In this document: positions 52,841 to 62,611 of the stretch, in pieces
Layout of the letters: each line of letters starts with the position of its first letter
How positions within the stretch are numbered: the stretch's first letter is position 1
Notes under the pieces: model-generated
Database searches by the model: none
What the model was told of the DNA's origin: nothing
Seen by the model: the letters and a program-made list of their open reading frames with translations, nothing else
Position numbers and translations under genes: made by a program
From: Pseudomonas sp. S31
GTDB lineage: Bacteria > Pseudomonadota > Gammaproteobacteria > Pseudomonadales > Pseudomonadaceae
Length of the DNA: 64,000 nucleotides
Direction: 5' to 3'
NCBI RefSeq assembly: GCF_016648105.1
Contig: NZ_JACVVE010000026.1
Coordinates: 39,807 to 103,806 of the forward strand

Positions 52841-55042
52841 GTGAACAACCTGCTCGGCCACCCCCGTGCCCGCCTCGCCAGCCTGGCGACCCTGGTACTG
52901 GTCATCCCACTGGGCGCTCGCGCCCTGCTGGGCTGGTCCGATCCGTTCGGATACCTGTCGGATCTCGCGATCGGCAGCCTACTGTTGGTGGTGCTGCAGC
53001 GCCGTGCCTGGTGGCTGGCCTTGCCGCTACTGGTGGTCTGGGGAGCCCTCTGGGTAGCCTCGGCAGAACTGGTCAGCGCCGTCGGCAGGCTGCCGACCAC
53101 CGCCGACCTGGGCTACCTGTTCGATCCGCAATTCATGGAAAACTCTACCGGCGGAGGCTTGGCCCATGCCTGGTTACCAGGGGCGATGGGTGCCGGGCTG
53201 GTGCTGTGGCTGGCCAGTGTCTGGTGTAGCCGCGGCCAACCGCGCCGGGCCCTGCCACGCCCGGCCTGGGCCGCCGTCGTGGTGCTGTTCGGCGCGCACT
53301 GGGCGGGCCAGCACCTGGCCCCTTCGGATGCAGACCAATGGCGCCAGTACAACCTGCCGCACCAGGCGCTCGCCGCCGCAGCCGGCAACCTGCAACACCG
53401 GGCAATGGTCTGGAGCGGCCAGCAAACGCCAGTAACAGCGCTGCCCAGCAGCGGCCTGACCCAGTCCGACCTCAGCGGCCACAAGCTGCTCAGCGCACCG
53501 GGCCAGGCGCGCAACGTGCTGATCGTCACCCTCGAAGGTATCCCGGGCGCCTACCTGCGTGCCAACCGCGAGGCGCTGCCCAGCCACTACGACGCCGACC
53601 TGATGCCCAAGCTCAGCCGCTGGGCCGAACGCGGCATGAACACCCCCGACTACGTCGTGCACACCCACCAGACCATCCGTGGGTTGTACGCCATGCTTTG
53701 CGGCGACTACGACAAGCTCGCCAACGGCACACCCAAGGGCACCGAACTGTTGACGCAGAACCTGCGCAACCAGTCCTGCCTGCCCGCGCAGCTGCGCGAT
53801 GCCGGGTTCAGCACCCACTTCCTGCAGGGCGCCGGCCTGCGCTTCATGGCCAAGGACCGGATCATGCCGCACATGGGCTTCGATCAGGTGCACGGCATGG
53901 AGTGGTTCCGCAACCCCAACTACCTCAAGTTCCCCTGGGGCAAGGACGATCGTGCCTTCTTCGAGGGCGCGCTGGGCTACATCGATGACCTGCGCAAGCA
54001 GGACAAGCCGTGGATGCTCACCTTGCTGACCGTGGGCACCCACCAGCCCTATTCGGCGAACGAAGAGTACCTGCAGCGCTACGACTCGCCGAAGCAAGCG
54101 GCCGTGGCCTACCTGGACGACGCGCTGGATGCGTTCCTGGGCAATCTGGAGCGCCAGGGCGTGCTCAAGAACACCCTGGTGGTGATCACGTCCGACGAGT
54201 CCCACGGCATCGATGGCGTGCGCCTGGCATCGTCATGGGGCTTCAACCTGACCCTGGCGCCCGAGCAGGCCGAACTGCCCCGTATCAAGCGCGGCACCTA
54301 CGGCCATGTCGACCTGGCCACGTCGCTGCTCGACTATTTCGCCCTGCCGATTCCGACCGACCTGGCCGGCCGCTCGCTGTACCGCGACTATGACACCGGC
54401 CGCGAGATGATCTCCTTCACCAATGGCATGCTGCGCTATCACAACGGCCACGGCATGTTCACCGAATGCGACTTCCAACAGCGCTGCCGTACCTACGCCA
54501 GCGACGGGTTCATCGCCGACCAGGCCAAGTACCTCGGCCCCGGCAACGACGGTACCGGCCAGCAGATCAGCGACCTTGCCGCCGTGCTCGACCAGTCCCT
54601 GCTGCGCACCCCGCTGAACCTGCGCTACCAGTTCGGCGGCCCGGCGCGGATCAAGCTGCAAAAGCGCGTGCATGACGATTGGGCCGACAACCTGATCGGC
54701 GCTCAGTACCTGGAAATGCCTGAAGGCTCGCATACCCGCGTGCGGATCAAGGTGCGTTCGCTGGACCGTCGCCACGATGCCCTGATCCAGCTCAAGGCCA
54801 AGGAATTCGAAAAGGACGTTTCCGTGGGGTTGCCCGGTGAGCTGCGCGTGAGTGCCGACAAGCCGCTGGAAATGGAGTTCGGCTTCGACAACCCGACGGT
54901 GCGCAAGGCATTCTCCTTCCACCTGCTCGGCTATGGCGGTGGCGCGGTGGAGATCAGCGACTTCAGCGTGATCACTGCACTGCCTGGGGATGAAGAGCCG
55001 GTGCCCGAGACCGCCGACGCAGCCGCCGAACAGTCGAGCTGA
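52841..55042 (+). CDS. LTA synthase family protein (membrane alkaline-phosphatase-fold enzyme)
   Basis: This 733-residue protein has four or five N-terminal membrane helices and an extracytoplasmic sulfatase-fold domain (from about 230): NVLIVTLEGIPGAYL (metal-binding site; the usual nucleophile Thr position needs alignment), PDYVVHTHQTIRGLYAMLCG, VGTHQPYSA and ITSDESHGID. A C-terminal domain of about 150 residues follows. It may transfer a phospho-headgroup to glycans or lipids. GTG 52841 with aagga 5 nt upstream is preferred over ATG 52835, which overlaps that site. Confidence 0.8.
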   Translation: MNNLLGHPRARLASLATLVLVIPLGARALLGWSDPFGYLSDLAIGSLLLVVLQRRAWWLALPLLVVWGALWVASAELVSAVGRLPTTADLGYLFDPQFMENSTGGGLAHAWLPGAMGAGLVLWLASVWCSRGQPRRALPRPAWAAVVVLFGAHWAGQHLAPSDADQWRQYNLPHQALAAAAGNLQHRAMVWSGQQTPVTALPSSGLTQSDLSGHKLLSAPGQARNVLIVTLEGIPGAYLRANREALPSHYDADLMPKLSRWAERGMNTPDYVVHTHQTIRGLYAMLCGDYDKLANGTPKGTELLTQNLRNQSCLPAQLRDAGFSTHFLQGAGLRFMAKDRIMPHMGFDQVHGMEWFRNPNYLKFPWGKDDRAFFEGALGYIDDLRKQDKPWMLTLLTVGTHQPYSANEEYLQRYDSPKQAAVAYLDDALDAFLGNLERQGVLKNTLVVITSDESHGIDGVRLASSWGFNLTLAPEQAELPRIKRGTYGHVDLATSLLDYFALPIPTDLAGRSLYRDYDTGREMISFTNGMLRYHNGHGMFTECDFQQRCRTYASDGFIADQAKYLGPGNDGTGQQISDLAAVLDQSLLRTPLNLRYQFGGPARIKLQKRVHDDWADNLIGAQYLEMPEGSHTRVRIKVRSLDRRHDALIQLKAKEFEKDVSVGLPGELRVSADKPLEMEFGFDNPTVRKAFSFHLLGYGGGAVEISDFSVITALPGDEEPVPETADAAAEQSS

Positions 55043-55046
55043 AACT

Positions 55047-55070
55047 CGGCCCGGGCTACAGCCCGGGCCG
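55047..55070 (+). terminator. Hairpin after the LTA synthase-like gene
   Basis: The stem cggcccgggct/agcccgggccg is perfect over 11 bp. It begins 5 bp after the stop and is followed at once by a REP; the gap is shared with the convergent regulator gene. Confidence 0.75.
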
Positions 55071-55104
55071 TGTAGGAGCGGGTTCACCCGCGAATGCGTC
55101 GGTA
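55071..55104. repeat. REP element between convergent genes
   Basis: The sequence tgtaggagcgggttcaccc and gcgaatgcgtcgg is a typical P. putida-group REP with stem gcgggt/acccgc. It lies between the LTA synthase-like gene and the sigma-54 regulator gene. Confidence 0.85.
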
Positions 55105-55112
55105 ACGCCCCC

Positions 55113-56438
55113 TCAGCGAATCTGGTGCTTGTGCAACAACCGATAGAACGTCGGCCGTGACACCCCCAGCACCTTGGCGGCAATGCTCAGGTTGTCGCTA
55201 TGGCGATTGAGTACATCGCACAAGGCCTGACGCTCGGCCCGGTGCTTGTAGTCCTCCAGCGTACCCAACGGCTGCTCCTCGGTGTCTATCGTATGCAGCC
55301 CCAGGTCCTGGGCCTCGATTTGGCGCCCCTCGGCCAGCACCAGGCCGCGCCGCACCCGGTTGGCCAACTCGCGCACGTTGCCTGGCCAGGAGTGTCGCCC
55401 CATGGCGGCCAGGGCGCTATCGCTGAACGAACGAGGCCGACGCCCGGTTTCCAGGCTGTAGAAGTGCGAGAAGTGGTTGGCCAGCATCGACAGGTCTCCA
55501 TGCCGGTCGCGCAACGGCGCGGTGACAACCTGCAACACATTCAGCCGGTAATACAGGTCTTCGCGAAAACGCCCCTGCTCGATAGCCTTCTCCAGATCGA
55601 CATGGGTCGCCGCCAATACCCGTACATCCACGGGGATCGGCTGACTACCGCCCACGCGCTCTATGTGTTTTTCCTGCAGGAAGCGCAGCAGGTTCGCTTG
55701 TAGCTCGAGCGGCAGGTCGCCAATCTCGTCGAGGAACAGGGTGCCGCCGTTGGCCGCCTCGATCCGCCCGACTTTGCGCTGGTGCGCACCGGTGAACGCG
55801 CCCTTCTCATGGCCGAACAACTCGGACTGGATCAAGTGCTCGGGAATCGCCCCGCAATTGATCGCGATGAAAGGCTGTTCATGGCGCAACGATTGGCGAT
55901 GCAGAGTCCGGGCGACCAGTTCCTTGCCGGTGCCGCTTTCGCCACGGATCAGCACCGGCGACTCGGTCGGTGCCAGCTTGCCGAGCAGCTTGCGCAGCTC
56001 ACGGATCGGCCGACTTTCACCCAGCAGTTCGTGCTCGGGCTCGTCCACCCTGACCGTGCCCTTGCCACGCAGGCGCGCCATGCCGAAGGCGCGGCCCAGA
56101 GTCACCTGGACCCGCGACACATCGAAAGGCAAGGTATGGAAGTCGAAGAACCATTCACAGACGAAGTCACCGACATTCTGGATGCGCAACTCCTCGGCGC
56201 TGAGCACGGCGATCCATTCGGTGTTGCTGCGCTTGATCATGTCCTTCACCGCGTCGGGATGACGCAGGTGCGAGGCCTGCAGGCGCAACAGGCCGACATC
56301 GCAGGGATATTCCAGGGCAAGATCGAGGGAACAGCTGTGCACGTCCCACCCGGCGCTACGCAAGCCAGGGAGAAGGCGGTGGCAATCGTCGCACGGGTCG
56401 ACGATGAGCAAGCGGCGTTGGGCTGCGGTTTCGTGCAT
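55113..56438 (-). CDS. Sigma-54-dependent transcriptional activator, VpsR type
   Basis: This 441-residue protein has an N-terminal receiver-like domain (1-115) whose strand 3 (VGLLRLQASH) lacks the usual phosphoacceptor Asp, as in VpsR proteins. The AAA+ domain has Walker A GESGTGKE (166-173), the sigma-54 contact loop GAFTGA (213-218), Walker B LFLDEIGDLP, and a C-terminal Fis-type helix-turn-helix (AAKVLGVSRPTFYRLL). VpsR in Vibrio controls biofilm genes with c-di-GMP; a biofilm role here is inferred from similarity and the neighbouring fap operon. ATG 56438 was chosen; the next upstream start adds 25 unlike residues. Confidence 0.88.
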   Translation of the reverse strand: MHETAAQRRLLIVDPCDDCHRLLPGLRSAGWDVHSCSLDLALEYPCDVGLLRLQASHLRHPDAVKDMIKRSNTEWIAVLSAEELRIQNVGDFVCEWFFDFHTLPFDVSRVQVTLGRAFGMARLRGKGTVRVDEPEHELLGESRPIRELRKLLGKLAPTESPVLIRGESGTGKELVARTLHRQSLRHEQPFIAINCGAIPEHLIQSELFGHEKGAFTGAHQRKVGRIEAANGGTLFLDEIGDLPLELQANLLRFLQEKHIERVGGSQPIPVDVRVLAATHVDLEKAIEQGRFREDLYYRLNVLQVVTAPLRDRHGDLSMLANHFSHFYSLETGRRPRSFSDSALAAMGRHSWPGNVRELANRVRRGLVLAEGRQIEAQDLGLHTIDTEEQPLGTLEDYKHRAERQALCDVLNRHSDNLSIAAKVLGVSRPTFYRLLHKHQIR

Positions 56439-56784
56439 GACCGTTCCTTGGCGCCAAATTGTGGTTTTTTGCGTGAAAACAGTAAGTTGCGACGCCCGAA
56501 TTAACAGTAGCAACGAACTTGACGCCCCCCCCTACCGTTTGTCTGCTAAATGCTACTGCGCCAACCGCTGCCAGGAATTTTCCCAACTTAACGGCGTCAC
56601 ACGCGGCGGCGGGCAAGAAACTTTGAAACCGCCGAAAAAAAATTTACAACTGCCATGTGACTTGAACACCGACTTGGAGCATCAGTACGAATAACCCCGC
56701 GCTGCGCATCTCGATAATGCAGAAGCGATGCCAGAACAACCGCGGACGACATTTCGATGTTTGGGACCATAGAGAGACCGAACC
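56439..56784. other. Intergenic region with AT-rich and poly-C/poly-A stretches
   Basis: The 346-bp gap separates the divergent activator and a small gene. It is markedly more AT-rich than the surroundings and contains a C8 run near 56525, an A8 run near 56636, and repeated cagta/gcgac motifs (56485-56515). It probably holds both promoters. I see no clear hairpin, sRNA terminator or gene. Confidence 0.4.
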
Positions 56785-57051
56785 ATGAACGCCCCGCTCC
56801 GTGTCAACGAAGCACTGCTGATTGCCGACCACGCCTTCGAACCTTTCCAGTGTGTAGTCTGGGATGCCCCCAACGGCACTGGCGAGCTGAGCCTGGCAGT
56901 GATCGACCGGACCAGCACGCGTATCGGCAGCAAGCAAGTTTCCTCGCGCATCTATTCCGACCCTGCGCAATGGGCCTGCCTGATCGAAGAAGTGCGAGCC
57001 GAACTCTGTGAAAAAGGTTACGACCTGCAACCCTGGTCGATGCCAAGGTAA
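56785..57051 (+). CDS. Small conserved-looking protein
   Basis: This 88-residue protein, MNAPLRVNEALLIADHAFEP..., has a beta-rich front (QCVVWDAPNGTGELSLAVID) and a helical C-terminal half (DPAQWACLIEEVRAELCEKG). The ATG follows gagagacc, a modest site. It ends 17 bp before a perfect 9-bp hairpin (57069-57077/57083-57091). Divergent from the sigma-54 activator, which may control it. Family not recognised. Confidence 0.65.
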   Translation: MNAPLRVNEALLIADHAFEPFQCVVWDAPNGTGELSLAVIDRTSTRIGSKQVSSRIYSDPAQWACLIEEVRAELCEKGYDLQPWSMPR

Positions 57052-57068
57052 TATCGTCGGTGGCCTAA

Positions 57069-57091
57069 AAGTGCGTGCTTGCCACGCACTT
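57069..57091. terminator. Hairpin between convergent genes
   Basis: The perfect 9-bp stem aagtgcgtg/cacgcactt encloses cttgc, in the gap between the small plus-strand gene and the minus-strand cobalt chelatase genes. No T tract is obvious, so it is a weak to moderate candidate. Confidence 0.6.
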
Positions 57092-57166
57092 GGGTAACTT
57101 CCCCCCGCCGCACCCATTGTGGGGGATGGCAACTTTCTTTATTGCGACATAGTGTCGCGCCCTTCT

Positions 57167-57910
57167 TTAATTACCCTTCACGCTGAACTGATCGAGGTGC
57201 TGGTAATCGGCCAGTAGTTGCTCAGCCAATTGCCGTGCCCGGCCCAGACGCACGGGGGCCAGTTCCATGTCGACCAGCACCGTCGCGCAGGGCATCGGCG
57301 CAAGCGGCTGCCAACGCTGCAGGCGGCCGTCGGTGAACACGAGGCAGCGTTGAACCTCGTGCGGATGCGCCTTGCGCCGCGCCAGCAACCAGTCACGGGC
57401 TTGCTCCAAAGCGGCCAGCAATGGCGTGCCGCCACCAGCGCCGAGTGCACGCAACCAGGGCTGCAGGGCAGCCGATGCCTTCAATCCATGCCGTTGCCAC
57501 TGCGGCGCGCCGCCACTGGCGGTCAGCAGCGCCAGGCGCGCCCGCTGGCGATACGCCTGGTCGAACAGCTCCGCCAGCACGCCCTTGGTGGTGGCCAGCG
57601 CCTGGTGGCGGCGGGTCGAGGCCGAGGCATCGACGATCACCAGCCACAATACCGGCGCCTGGCAGCGGCGCTGCTGCCAGCACAGGTCCTGGCGTTGCCG
57701 CGGACGGCCTTTGAGCAGCGTCGGCAGCCAAGCCACGCGACCGCTGGACGACGGGCGCGCTCGCCCGCCCCGCGGGCCTGTCAGATTTCCGACACTGGGC
57801 CTGGCATCCGCCGCCTGCGGGTGCGGGCGGATGCTCAGGGCTTTTTTGCCCAGTTCGGCACCTCGCGACGGGGACCGCTGCCGACCGGCTGGGCCGGCAA
57901 CGCCCCCCAA
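57167..57910 (-). CDS. VWA domain protein, ChlD/CobT-like chelatase partner
   Basis: This protein of up to 247 residues has a C-terminal von Willebrand A domain with a MIDAS motif in VIVDASAST (D-x-S-x-S) and a second acidic site in FTDGRLQRW. It is preceded by a basic linker (GRVAWLPTLLKGRPRQRQ), as in magnesium chelatase D. It overlaps the end of chlI by about 76 nt if the TTG at 57910 is used; a shorter start is possible. It likely forms the ChlI-ChlD AAA+ motor with the next gene for CobN. Confidence 0.8.
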   Translation of the reverse strand: MGGVAGPAGRQRSPSRGAELGKKALSIRPHPQAADARPSVGNLTGPRGGRARPSSSGRVAWLPTLLKGRPRQRQDLCWQQRRCQAPVLWLVIVDASASTRRHQALATTKGVLAELFDQAYRQRARLALLTASGGAPQWQRHGLKASAALQPWLRALGAGGGTPLLAALEQARDWLLARRKAHPHEVQRCLVFTDGRLQRWQPLAPMPCATVLVDMELAPVRLGRARQLAEQLLADYQHLDQFSVKGN

Positions 57911-58845
57911 TCACCCGGCCCACCCTGCTCGGCGGCGCCCTGGCCCCCAGCATCGGGGGCCGGCGCCGGCGCGCTGGAAGGGCTATCGGGCGCGGGTTCA
58001 CGACGCCGGTGGCGCAGGGCGAACTCGGCAACGGCCTCGACATCCTCCTCGGCGATGGCCTCGGCGCCGCGCCAGGCGCAATGGGCGCGCGCGGCACGCA
58101 GCCAAACCAGGTCGGCGCGCAGGCCATCGACCCCGGCGGCGAAGCAACGCTCGGTGATCCAGGCCAACGCCTGGTCGTCGAGAGCGATGGCTGCAAGGCG
58201 CTGCCGCGCCTGCTGGCAGCGCTGGCGCAGTTGATCCTGGGCCGCTGACCACTGGGCGCTGAAGGCTTCGGGGTCGCTGTCGAAGGCCAGGCGGCGGCGA
58301 ATGATCTGCTGGCGGGCCGCAGGCTCTGGCAACCCGTCGAGCAGCACATTCAGGCCAAAGCGGTCGAGCAACTGCGGACGCAGTTCGCCCTCCTCGGGAT
58401 TCATGGTGCCGATCAGCACGAAGCGGGCACTGTGGCGGTGGGAAATACCATCGCGCTCGATACGGTTGGTGCCGCTGGCCGCCACGTCGAGCAGCAGGTC
58501 GACCAATGTATCGGGCAGCAGGTTGACCTCGTCGACATACAACACACCGCCGTCGGCCTGGGCCAGCACACCGGGCGAGAACTGCGCCTTGCCCTGCCCC
58601 AGCGCGACATCCAGGTCCAGCGTGCCGACCAGGCGTTCCTCGCTGGCGCCCAGCGGCAAGGTCACGAACGGGCCTTCGCCCAGCAGGTCGGCCAGGCCAC
58701 GGGCCAGGGTGCTCTTGGCCATGCCGCGCGGGCCCTCGATCAGCACGCCGCCGATCTTCGGGTCAATGGCGGTCAGGCACAGGGCCAGCTTCAGGTCGTC
58801 GGCACCCACCACGGCCGCCAGCGGAAATTGCACGGGTTCACTCAT
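57835..58845 (-). CDS. ATPase of the cobalt chelatase (ChlI/BchI-like)
   Basis: This 336-residue AAA+ protein has Walker A GPRGMAKST (38-46), Walker B LYVDEVNLLP, the sensor region FVLIGTMNPEEGELRPQLLDRFG and a C-terminal helical lid. It belongs to the magnesium chelatase I group, and its place directly after cobN indicates it powers cobalt insertion into hydrogenobyrinate a,c-diamide. The C-terminal 40 residues are Pro/Gly/Ala-rich. ATG 58845 lies 1 bp after the cobN stop. Confidence 0.88.
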   Translation of the reverse strand: MSEPVQFPLAAVVGADDLKLALCLTAIDPKIGGVLIEGPRGMAKSTLARGLADLLGEGPFVTLPLGASEERLVGTLDLDVALGQGKAQFSPGVLAQADGGVLYVDEVNLLPDTLVDLLLDVAASGTNRIERDGISHRHSARFVLIGTMNPEEGELRPQLLDRFGLNVLLDGLPEPAARQQIIRRRLAFDSDPEAFSAQWSAAQDQLRQRCQQARQRLAAIALDDQALAWITERCFAAGVDGLRADLVWLRAARAHCAWRGAEAIAEEDVEAVAEFALRHRRREPAPDSPSSAPAPAPDAGGQGAAEQGGPGDWGALPAQPVGSGPRREVPNWAKKP

Positions 58846-58846
58846 C

Positions 58847-61800
58847 TCAAGCCTGTTCCTCGCCGTCGAGCAGTTGCGCCTCGAGGGCTTCGCGGTAGTC
58901 GCCCGGCTGCTCCCACAAGCCACGCTGCTGGGCTTCCAGCAAGCGTTCGGTCAGGTCGCGCAGCGCTTCGGGGTTGTGTTGACGCATGAAGTCGCGGGTC
59001 GCCGGGTCGAGCACGTAGGCATCGGCCAGCGACTGGTAATGGTGGTCGTCGATCAGGTGCGTGGTGGCATCGAAGGCGAACAGGTTGTCGACGGTCGCCG
59101 CCATCTCGAACGCCCCCTTGTAGCCGTGTCGCTTGGCCCCGTCGATCCACTTGGGGTTGAGCGCCCGGGCGCGGATCACCCGGTTGAGCTCTTCCTTGAG
59201 GGTGCGGATGCGTGGCCGATCGACCTGGCTGTGATCGCCGTGGTAGCTCGCCACCGTGGCCTCGCCCAGGGTTTCCGAGGCCGCCAGCATGCCGCCCTGG
59301 AACTGGTAGTAGTCGTTGGAGTCGAGCAGGTCATGCTCGTGGTTGTCCTGGTTGTGCAGCACCGCCTGTACCTGGCCCAGGCGCGTGGCGAACTGCGCCC
59401 GCGCCGGCGTGCCATCGTCCTGGCCGCCATAGGCATAGCCACCATGGTTGAGGTAGACCTCGGCCAGGTCCTCGCGGCTGTGCCACAGGCGCCCGTCGAT
59501 GGCATTCTGCACACCCGCGCCGTAGGCCCCCGGCTTGGCGCCGAACACCCGCCAGCCGGCCTGGCGCGCGGCCTGCTCGGCCTCGACGCCTTGTGCCTGC
59601 AAGGCCTGGCACTCGGCGCGCACGCGTGCGGCCAAGGGGTTGAGGTCGTCCGGCTCGTCGAGCCCGGCGACCGCCTGCACCGCCGCATCGAACAGGCGGA
59701 TCAGGTTGCCGAAGGCATCGCGGAAGAAGCCCGAGACGCGCAGGGTCACGTCCACCCGCGGGCGGTCGAGCAGGCTCAACGGCAGGATCTCGAAGTCATC
59801 GACACGCTGGCCACCGCTCGCCCACACCGGGCGCACCCCCATCAGCGCCATGGCCTGGGCGATATCGTCGCCGCCGGTGCGCATGGTCGCCGTGCCCCAT
59901 ACCGACAGGCCCAACTGGCGCAGATGGTCGCCGTGGTCCTGCAGGTGGCGTTCGAGAATCAGGCTGGCCGAGGCGAAGCCCAGGCGCCAGGCGGTAGTGG
60001 TCGGCAGGTTGCGCACGTCCACGGTGTAGAAATTACGCCCGGTCGGCAGCACGTCCAGGCGCCCCCGACTGGGCGCGCCGCTGGGGCCGGCCGGCACGAA
60101 GCGCCCCGCCAGTGCGGCGAGCAGCCCATTGCGTTCGGCAGCGCCGCAGGCGTCGAGGTTGGGGGCGACGTCCTCGCACAGCGCCTGCACGACCTGCTGG
60201 ACCGCCTGCCATTGCTCGCCCGGCGGCAGCTGCAGTTGGCCAGCCAGGGCTTGTTCGATCACCTGCAGGGCAAACAGCTCCAGGCGTTCGCGGGTGTCGC
60301 CACAGGTGCGCCAGGTGCTGTCGTCGAGTGCTTGCAACAGCGCTGGGCGCGGCCCAGCCCAAGGTTGGCCAAGGTCGCAGTCGAGCGGATCGAAACCCAG
60401 CGCCAAGGCCTTGGCCAGCACCCGTGGCAGGCTCGCATTGCCGCCCCGGCCATCGTCGCGCTCGACGCGCAGCAGGGCCAGCAGCGTATCGCGGCGCAGG
60501 CGCCCTTGGGGTGACTGGCCGAACACATGCAGGCCATCGCGGATCTGCGATTCCTTGAGGTCACACAGGTAGGTGTCCAGGCGTGGCAGCCAGACGGCGG
60601 CGTCGTCCAACTGGTCTTCCAACTGCAACTCGCGGTCGATATGGTTGGCCTTGACCAGTTCGAGGATGTCGCGCTGCAGCTCGCGGGCGCGGCGCGGATC
60701 CAGCAGTTGCGCCTCGTAGTACTCGTCGGCGAGACGCTCCAGGTGCCGCAAAGGCCCGTAGGTCTCGGCGCGGGTCAGCGGCGGCATCAGGTGGTCGATG
60801 ATCACCGCCTGGGTGCGTCGCTTGGCCTGGGCGCCCTCGCCCGGGTCGTTGACGATGAACGGGTAGATGTTCGGCAGCGGGCCCAGCAGCGCGTCCGGCC
60901 AGCACTGCGCCGACAACCCCACACCCTTGCCCGGCAGCCATTCCAGGTTGCCATGCTTGCCGACATGGATCACTGCGTCGGCGGCGTAGACGTGGCGCAG
61001 CCAGAAATGGAACGCCAGGTAGGCATGCGGCGGCACCAGGTCGGGGTCGTGATACACCGCGCTGGGGTCGACCTGGTAACCGCGCGCCGGCTGGATGCCG
61101 ACGAAGGTCTGGCCAAAACGCAGGCCGGCCACCATCAGCCGACCGCTGCGGAACATCGGGTCCTGCTCCGGCGTTCCCCAGCGCTCCAGCACGGCCTGGC
61201 GATTGGCCTCGGGCAAGCGGGCGAACGCGGCCTGGTAGTCGACCAGCGCCAGGCTCTGGGCACAGGGGCGCAAGTCAAGGTGGTCAAGGTCATTGGTCAC
61301 GCCGCCGAGCAATGCGTGAATCAGTTGGGTGCCGCTGTCAGGCAGGTCGGCCACCGGGTAGCCCTCGTCGCACAGCGCGGCAAGGATGTTCAGGGCGGCG
61401 GCCGGGGTGTCCAGGCCAACACCGTTGCCGATACGGCCATCGCGGGTCGGATAGTTGGCCAGCACCAGGGCCACACGCTTCTGTGCGTTGGGCAGGCGCG
61501 CCAGGTTGACCCAGTGCCGCGCCAGCTCAGCGACGAAATCCATGCGCTCGGGGTGGGCGCGGTAGCAGACGACATCGGCCTGACTGCGCTCGCTGCGCCA
61601 GGCCAGGTCCTTGAAACTCACCGGCCGGGTGATGATGCGCCCGTCCAGCTCCGGCAAGACGATGTGCATGGCCAGGTCGCGGGCGCCCAGGCCCTGTTCG
61701 CTGGCTTCCCAGGCCGGCTGGTTGTCCTGGGCGCAGATGGCCTGCAATACCGGGATGTCACGCTTGAGCGGCCGCAGGTTGGGTCGCTCCGGGCTGGACA

Positions 61801-62608
61801 GGGCGAAGCCGGTGGTATTGATCACCACCTCGGCGTCCACTGCGTCCAGCCACTGTTCGAGCTGCTCCAGGCAGGCACTCTCCTTGAGGCTGGCCAGGGC
61901 CACCGGCAACGGGTTCAGCCCCGCCGCCAGGAGGCGCTCGCAGAACACGTCGATAAAGCCAGTGTTCGCGGCCTGCAGGTGCGAGCGATAGAACAGCAGC
62001 GCCGCCACCGGCTGCTCCGGGTGCCAGTGGCCGTACCAATCCTCCAGGCTGGCGCTGCCCTTGGCCGGGTGATACACGGCGGTGCGCGGCAGCGCTTGCG
62101 GTTCCACCCAGGGGTACTGGCGGCCGAGCCACAGACTGGCCATGCAATTGAGCAGGTTCAGGGCGTTGGCCTTGCCGCCCTGGCGCAGGTAGTGCCAGAG
62201 CCGCTCGGCCTGCGCCGGGGCAACGGTGCTCAGACCAGTGAGTTCCGGGTCGGGGCGATCGTCGCCTGGCACCAGGATCAGCTGTATGCCACGGGCGGCC
62301 AGCTCGACCAGTTGCTCCACGCCGTAGCGCCAATAGCCGACGCCGCCATGCAGCGACACCAGAATCACCTTGGCGTGACGCAGCACCTGGTCGACATAGA
62401 GGTCGACCGAGGCATGGTTCTGCACCTGCATGGGATTGGCCAGGCGCAGCGTGGGAAAGTCGTCAGGCAGTTGCTCGGCGGTGTCGGCGAGCAATGCCAG
62501 GTGCGAATCGCCGCTGCAGAGAATCACCAGCTCGGCGGGAGTCTGGCCAAGGTCGGCAATACTGTCATCCGGCACGAAGCCGCCGGGCTGGGTCCGCAGC
62601 AGGTGCAT
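58847..62608 (-). CDS. cobN: Cobaltochelatase subunit CobN
   Basis: This 1253-residue protein is the large subunit of the aerobic cobaltochelatase, which inserts Co2+ into hydrogenobyrinic acid a,c-diamide in cobalamin synthesis. Length and motifs (HVGKHGNLEWLPGKGVGLS, YPFIVNDPGEGAQAKRRTQA, VDVRNLPTTTAWRLG, SGFFRDAFGNLIRLFDAA, GAYGAGVQ) match the CobN/BchH family. The start lies 3 bp after the cobW stop. No frameshift is seen across the long frame. Confidence 0.97.
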   Translation of the reverse strand: MHLLRTQPGGFVPDDSIADLGQTPAELVILCSGDSHLALLADTAEQLPDDFPTLRLANPMQVQNHASVDLYVDQVLRHAKVILVSLHGGVGYWRYGVEQLVELAARGIQLILVPGDDRPDPELTGLSTVAPAQAERLWHYLRQGGKANALNLLNCMASLWLGRQYPWVEPQALPRTAVYHPAKGSASLEDWYGHWHPEQPVAALLFYRSHLQAANTGFIDVFCERLLAAGLNPLPVALASLKESACLEQLEQWLDAVDAEVVINTTGFALSSPERPNLRPLKRDIPVLQAICAQDNQPAWEASEQGLGARDLAMHIVLPELDGRIITRPVSFKDLAWRSERSQADVVCYRAHPERMDFVAELARHWVNLARLPNAQKRVALVLANYPTRDGRIGNGVGLDTPAAALNILAALCDEGYPVADLPDSGTQLIHALLGGVTNDLDHLDLRPCAQSLALVDYQAAFARLPEANRQAVLERWGTPEQDPMFRSGRLMVAGLRFGQTFVGIQPARGYQVDPSAVYHDPDLVPPHAYLAFHFWLRHVYAADAVIHVGKHGNLEWLPGKGVGLSAQCWPDALLGPLPNIYPFIVNDPGEGAQAKRRTQAVIIDHLMPPLTRAETYGPLRHLERLADEYYEAQLLDPRRARELQRDILELVKANHIDRELQLEDQLDDAAVWLPRLDTYLCDLKESQIRDGLHVFGQSPQGRLRRDTLLALLRVERDDGRGGNASLPRVLAKALALGFDPLDCDLGQPWAGPRPALLQALDDSTWRTCGDTRERLELFALQVIEQALAGQLQLPPGEQWQAVQQVVQALCEDVAPNLDACGAAERNGLLAALAGRFVPAGPSGAPSRGRLDVLPTGRNFYTVDVRNLPTTTAWRLGFASASLILERHLQDHGDHLRQLGLSVWGTATMRTGGDDIAQAMALMGVRPVWASGGQRVDDFEILPLSLLDRPRVDVTLRVSGFFRDAFGNLIRLFDAAVQAVAGLDEPDDLNPLAARVRAECQALQAQGVEAEQAARQAGWRVFGAKPGAYGAGVQNAIDGRLWHSREDLAEVYLNHGGYAYGGQDDGTPARAQFATRLGQVQAVLHNQDNHEHDLLDSNDYYQFQGGMLAASETLGEATVASYHGDHSQVDRPRIRTLKEELNRVIRARALNPKWIDGAKRHGYKGAFEMAATVDNLFAFDATTHLIDDHHYQSLADAYVLDPATRDFMRQHNPEALRDLTERLLEAQQRGLWEQPGDYREALEAQLLDGEEQA

Positions 62609-62611
62609 GGG

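Noticed and set aside
58301..60514. 737-codon open frame on the plus strand across chlI and cobN
   Set aside because: It lies opposite two well-supported genes and crosses their boundary; the translation is Arg/Gly/Ala-rich with no recognisable fold.
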